A stretch of DNA of 7,314 nucleotides from Oscillospiraceae bacterium (lineage in GTDB: Bacteria; Bacillota; Clostridia; Oscillospirales; Oscillospiraceae): assembly GCA_902766215.1 (NCBI GenBank), contig CACXCV010000022.1:1-7314 (forward strand), in the 5' to 3' direction. Within the stretch, counting starts at the first letter, position 1, and each line of letters begins with the position of its first letter. The translations under genes were made by a program, and so were the position numbers. Below are positions 5,961 through 7,314 of the stretch, in pieces. The notes beneath the pieces were generated by a model, which was not told where the DNA came from, did no database searches, and saw only the letters and a program-made list of their open reading frames with translations.

Positions 5961-7314
5961 TTATTTTTCAAAGCGAAGGACGTTCCAACTCAGTGCAGGG
6001 ATGAAATACTTGCCGTCCTTGCCGCCGGGGCCGGCCACGGGTGCAACATTGTTGGGGTTGTCCACCGTGTTGATCGCCTTCACGTCGTCATGATGCAGCA
6101 GAATGTGCTCTTTCAGCTTCAGGTCGCCAAAGGACCGCATATCCAGCTCCAGTTCAAAGTCTTCCTCCATGTGACGGTTCACGCAGAACACCGTAACAGA
6201 CCCATCGTCGTTCATCGTTGCAGCCGCGTCGATATACGGCACATCGGTAAACTCGGTGCAGTCATAGGTCGGGCTGGACACCAGCGCGTTCAGCGCCACG
6301 CCGCGGCCATAGTTTGAGGCATGCATAAACGGCCAGAAAATGGTCTGCGCCCAAGCGCCGCCGCCATTCTCAGTCATAATCGGGGCAATGACGTTCACCA
6401 GCTGGGCCAGGCAGGCAATCTTCACGCGGTCTGCGTTGCGGATGAGGGTCATCAGCATGCTGCCAACCAGCAGCGCATCCTCAAAGTTGTACACGTCCTC
6501 CAGCAGATGCAGGCCCGTGCCCCACGGCTCGGTCTTGTGCAGCTCCTGATCCTGCTGGTTGGAGTGATACCACACGTTCCACTCGTCAAAGGACAGGTTG
6601 ATCTGCTTCTTGCTGTGCTTCTGGCCCTTCACGCTGTCACAGATGGCGACCACCGTCTTGATGAAAGCATCCATGTCCATGGTGCTGGCCAGGAAGTTGG
6701 GCGTGTCGTTGGTCGGGTTGCCATAGTAGCGGTGCAGTGAGATGTAATCCACCGTGTTATAGCACTCCTCCAGCACCTCGCGCTCCCACTCGCCAAAGGT
6801 GGGCATGCCGCTGCCGCTGGAGCCGCAGGCAACCAGCTCGATGCTGGGGTCAACCCACTTCATGACCTTGCCGGCCTCGTTGGCAATGCGGCCATACTCG
6901 CGGGCCGTCTTGTGACCGGTCTGCCAGGGGCCGTCCATTTCGTTGCCCAGGCACCAGAGCTTGATGTCATAGGGCTCTTCCGCACCATGGGCACGGCGGA
7001 GGTCAGAGAGGCGGGTGCCGCCCTTGTGGTTGGCGTATTCAACCACGTCCTGCGCGTCCAGCACGCCGCGGGTGCCCAGGTTGATGGAGTACATGGGGCT
7101 GGTGCCGGCCTTTTTGCACCAGGAAACAAACTCCTGCATGCCAAAGCTGTTCGGCTCGGTGGTCTTCCACGCCAGATCCAGACGGGCAGGACGCTCTTCC
7201 TTCGGGCCGACAGAGTCTTCCCAACGGAAGCCGGAGACAAAGTTGCCGCCCGGATAGCGCACCACGGGCACATTCAGCTTCTTCACCAGCTCCATCACAT
7301 CGCCGCGCAGGCCC
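5961..7314 (-). CDS. GH51 alpha-L-arabinofuranosidase, N terminus cut by the window edge
   Basis: This retaining hydrolase releases terminal alpha-L-arabinofuranosyl residues from arabinan or arabinoxylan oligosaccharides. The reading frame stays open to the window end (visible start GLRGDVMELVKKL), and family members have about 50 more residues before this point, so no start codon is called; the GTG or ATG at 7298-7293 lies inside the conserved domain. Numbering from the first full codon (7313-7311), the (beta/alpha)8 barrel shows RYPGGNFVSGFRWED (19-33), NLGTRG (78-83), the acid/base Glu125 in LGNEMDGPWQTG, SLHRYYGN (192-199) and the nucleophile Glu244 in SFDEWNVWYH. A beta-sandwich domain follows and ends SWNVLRFEK. 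About 450 residues are visible of a usual 490-510. Family members are usually cytoplasmic oligomers. The partner GH43 gene follows 16 nt downstream, so both probably share an operon whose promoter is beyond the window. Confidence 0.93.
   Translation of the reverse strand, partial: GLRGDVMELVKKLNVPVVRYPGGNFVSGFRWEDSVGPKEERPARLDLAWKTTEPNSFGMQEFVSWCKKAGTSPMYSINLGTRGVLDAQDVVEYANHKGGTRLSDLRRAHGAEEPYDIKLWCLGNEMDGPWQTGHKTAREYGRIANEAGKVMKWVDPSIELVACGSSGSGMPTFGEWEREVLEECYNTVDYISLHRYYGNPTNDTPNFLASTMDMDAFIKTVVAICDSVKGQKHSKKQINLSFDEWNVWYHSNQQDQELHKTEPWGTGLHLLEDVYNFEDALLVGSMLMTLIRNADRVKIACLAQLVNVIAPIMTENGGGAWAQTIFWPFMHASNYGRGVALNALVSSPTYDCTEFTDVPYIDAAATMNDDGSVTVFCVNRHMEEDFELELDMRSFGDLKLKEHILLHHDDVKAINTVDNPNNVAPVAGPGGKDGKYFIPALSWNVLRFEK

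Noticed and set aside
5945..5971. Upstream in-frame TTG start for GH43 at 5971, adding nine residues (MKNKKRRFN)
   Set aside because: It would overlap the end of the GH51 gene and has no ribosome binding site. The ATG at 5944 has AAAAGGAGA 7 nt away.
4595..6740. Plus-strand open frames of 469, 124 and 139 codons opposite the GH43 and GH51 genes
   Set aside because: They are antisense to clear glycosidase genes, with His/Val/Ala-rich composition and no recognisable motif.
7293..7298. GTG or ATG at 7298-7293 as the true start of GH51
   Set aside because: The frame is open to the window edge, and the residues before it (GLRGDV) match the conserved GH51 interior, so the gene begins outside the window.

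Overview
The window reads as chromosomal DNA of an anaerobic, carbohydrate-fermenting bacterium of the class Clostridia, plausibly a gut Oscillospiraceae/Ruminococcaceae relative. This is inferred from two oxygen-sensitive [FeFe] hydrogenases, strong AGGAGG-type ribosome binding sites, GC-rich codon third positions and plant-arabinoside hydrolases. No species assignment is possible from the sequence alone.

Left block (1-4412, + strand). This is a tightly packed operon that starts before the window. It holds the tail of a probable thioredoxin-like [2Fe-2S] ferredoxin (1-126) and a sensor-type [FeFe] hydrogenase with a C-terminal Fes cluster, a PAS domain and a helical tail (134-1807). Next come a SpoIIE/PP2C-type serine/threonine phosphatase (1800-2972) and a second, catalytic-type [FeFe] hydrogenase resembling group B (2985-4412). 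Gaps are 7 and 12 nt, and the sensor and phosphatase genes overlap by 8 nt. The simplest model is that the PAS-hydrogenase senses H2 or redox state and passes the signal to the soluble phosphatase, which adjusts expression or activity of H2 metabolism. The catalytic hydrogenase encoded next is the obvious candidate target. The phosphatase substrate and any opposing kinase lie outside the window.

Junction (4413-4531). Two strong hairpins separate convergent operons: a 12-bp stem with a T-tract oriented for the hydrogenase operon, and a perfect 17-bp stem suited to the opposing operon or to both.

Right block (4532-7314, - strand). A GH51 alpha-L-arabinofuranosidase, cut at its N terminus by the window edge, is followed 16 nt later by a GH43-family glycosidase with a C-terminal beta-sandwich, CBM6/35-like module. 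Nothing like a signal peptide is visible on GH43, so the pair probably releases arabinose or xylose from imported oligosaccharides in the cytoplasm. The sugars would feed fermentation, whose reducing equivalents the hydrogenases could vent as H2. That metabolic link is inference; the two operons are on opposite strands and need not be co-regulated.

No tRNA, rRNA, CRISPR array, insertion sequence or riboswitch was recognised, and there is no gene-free stretch over 300 bases. Promoters for both operons lie outside the window.
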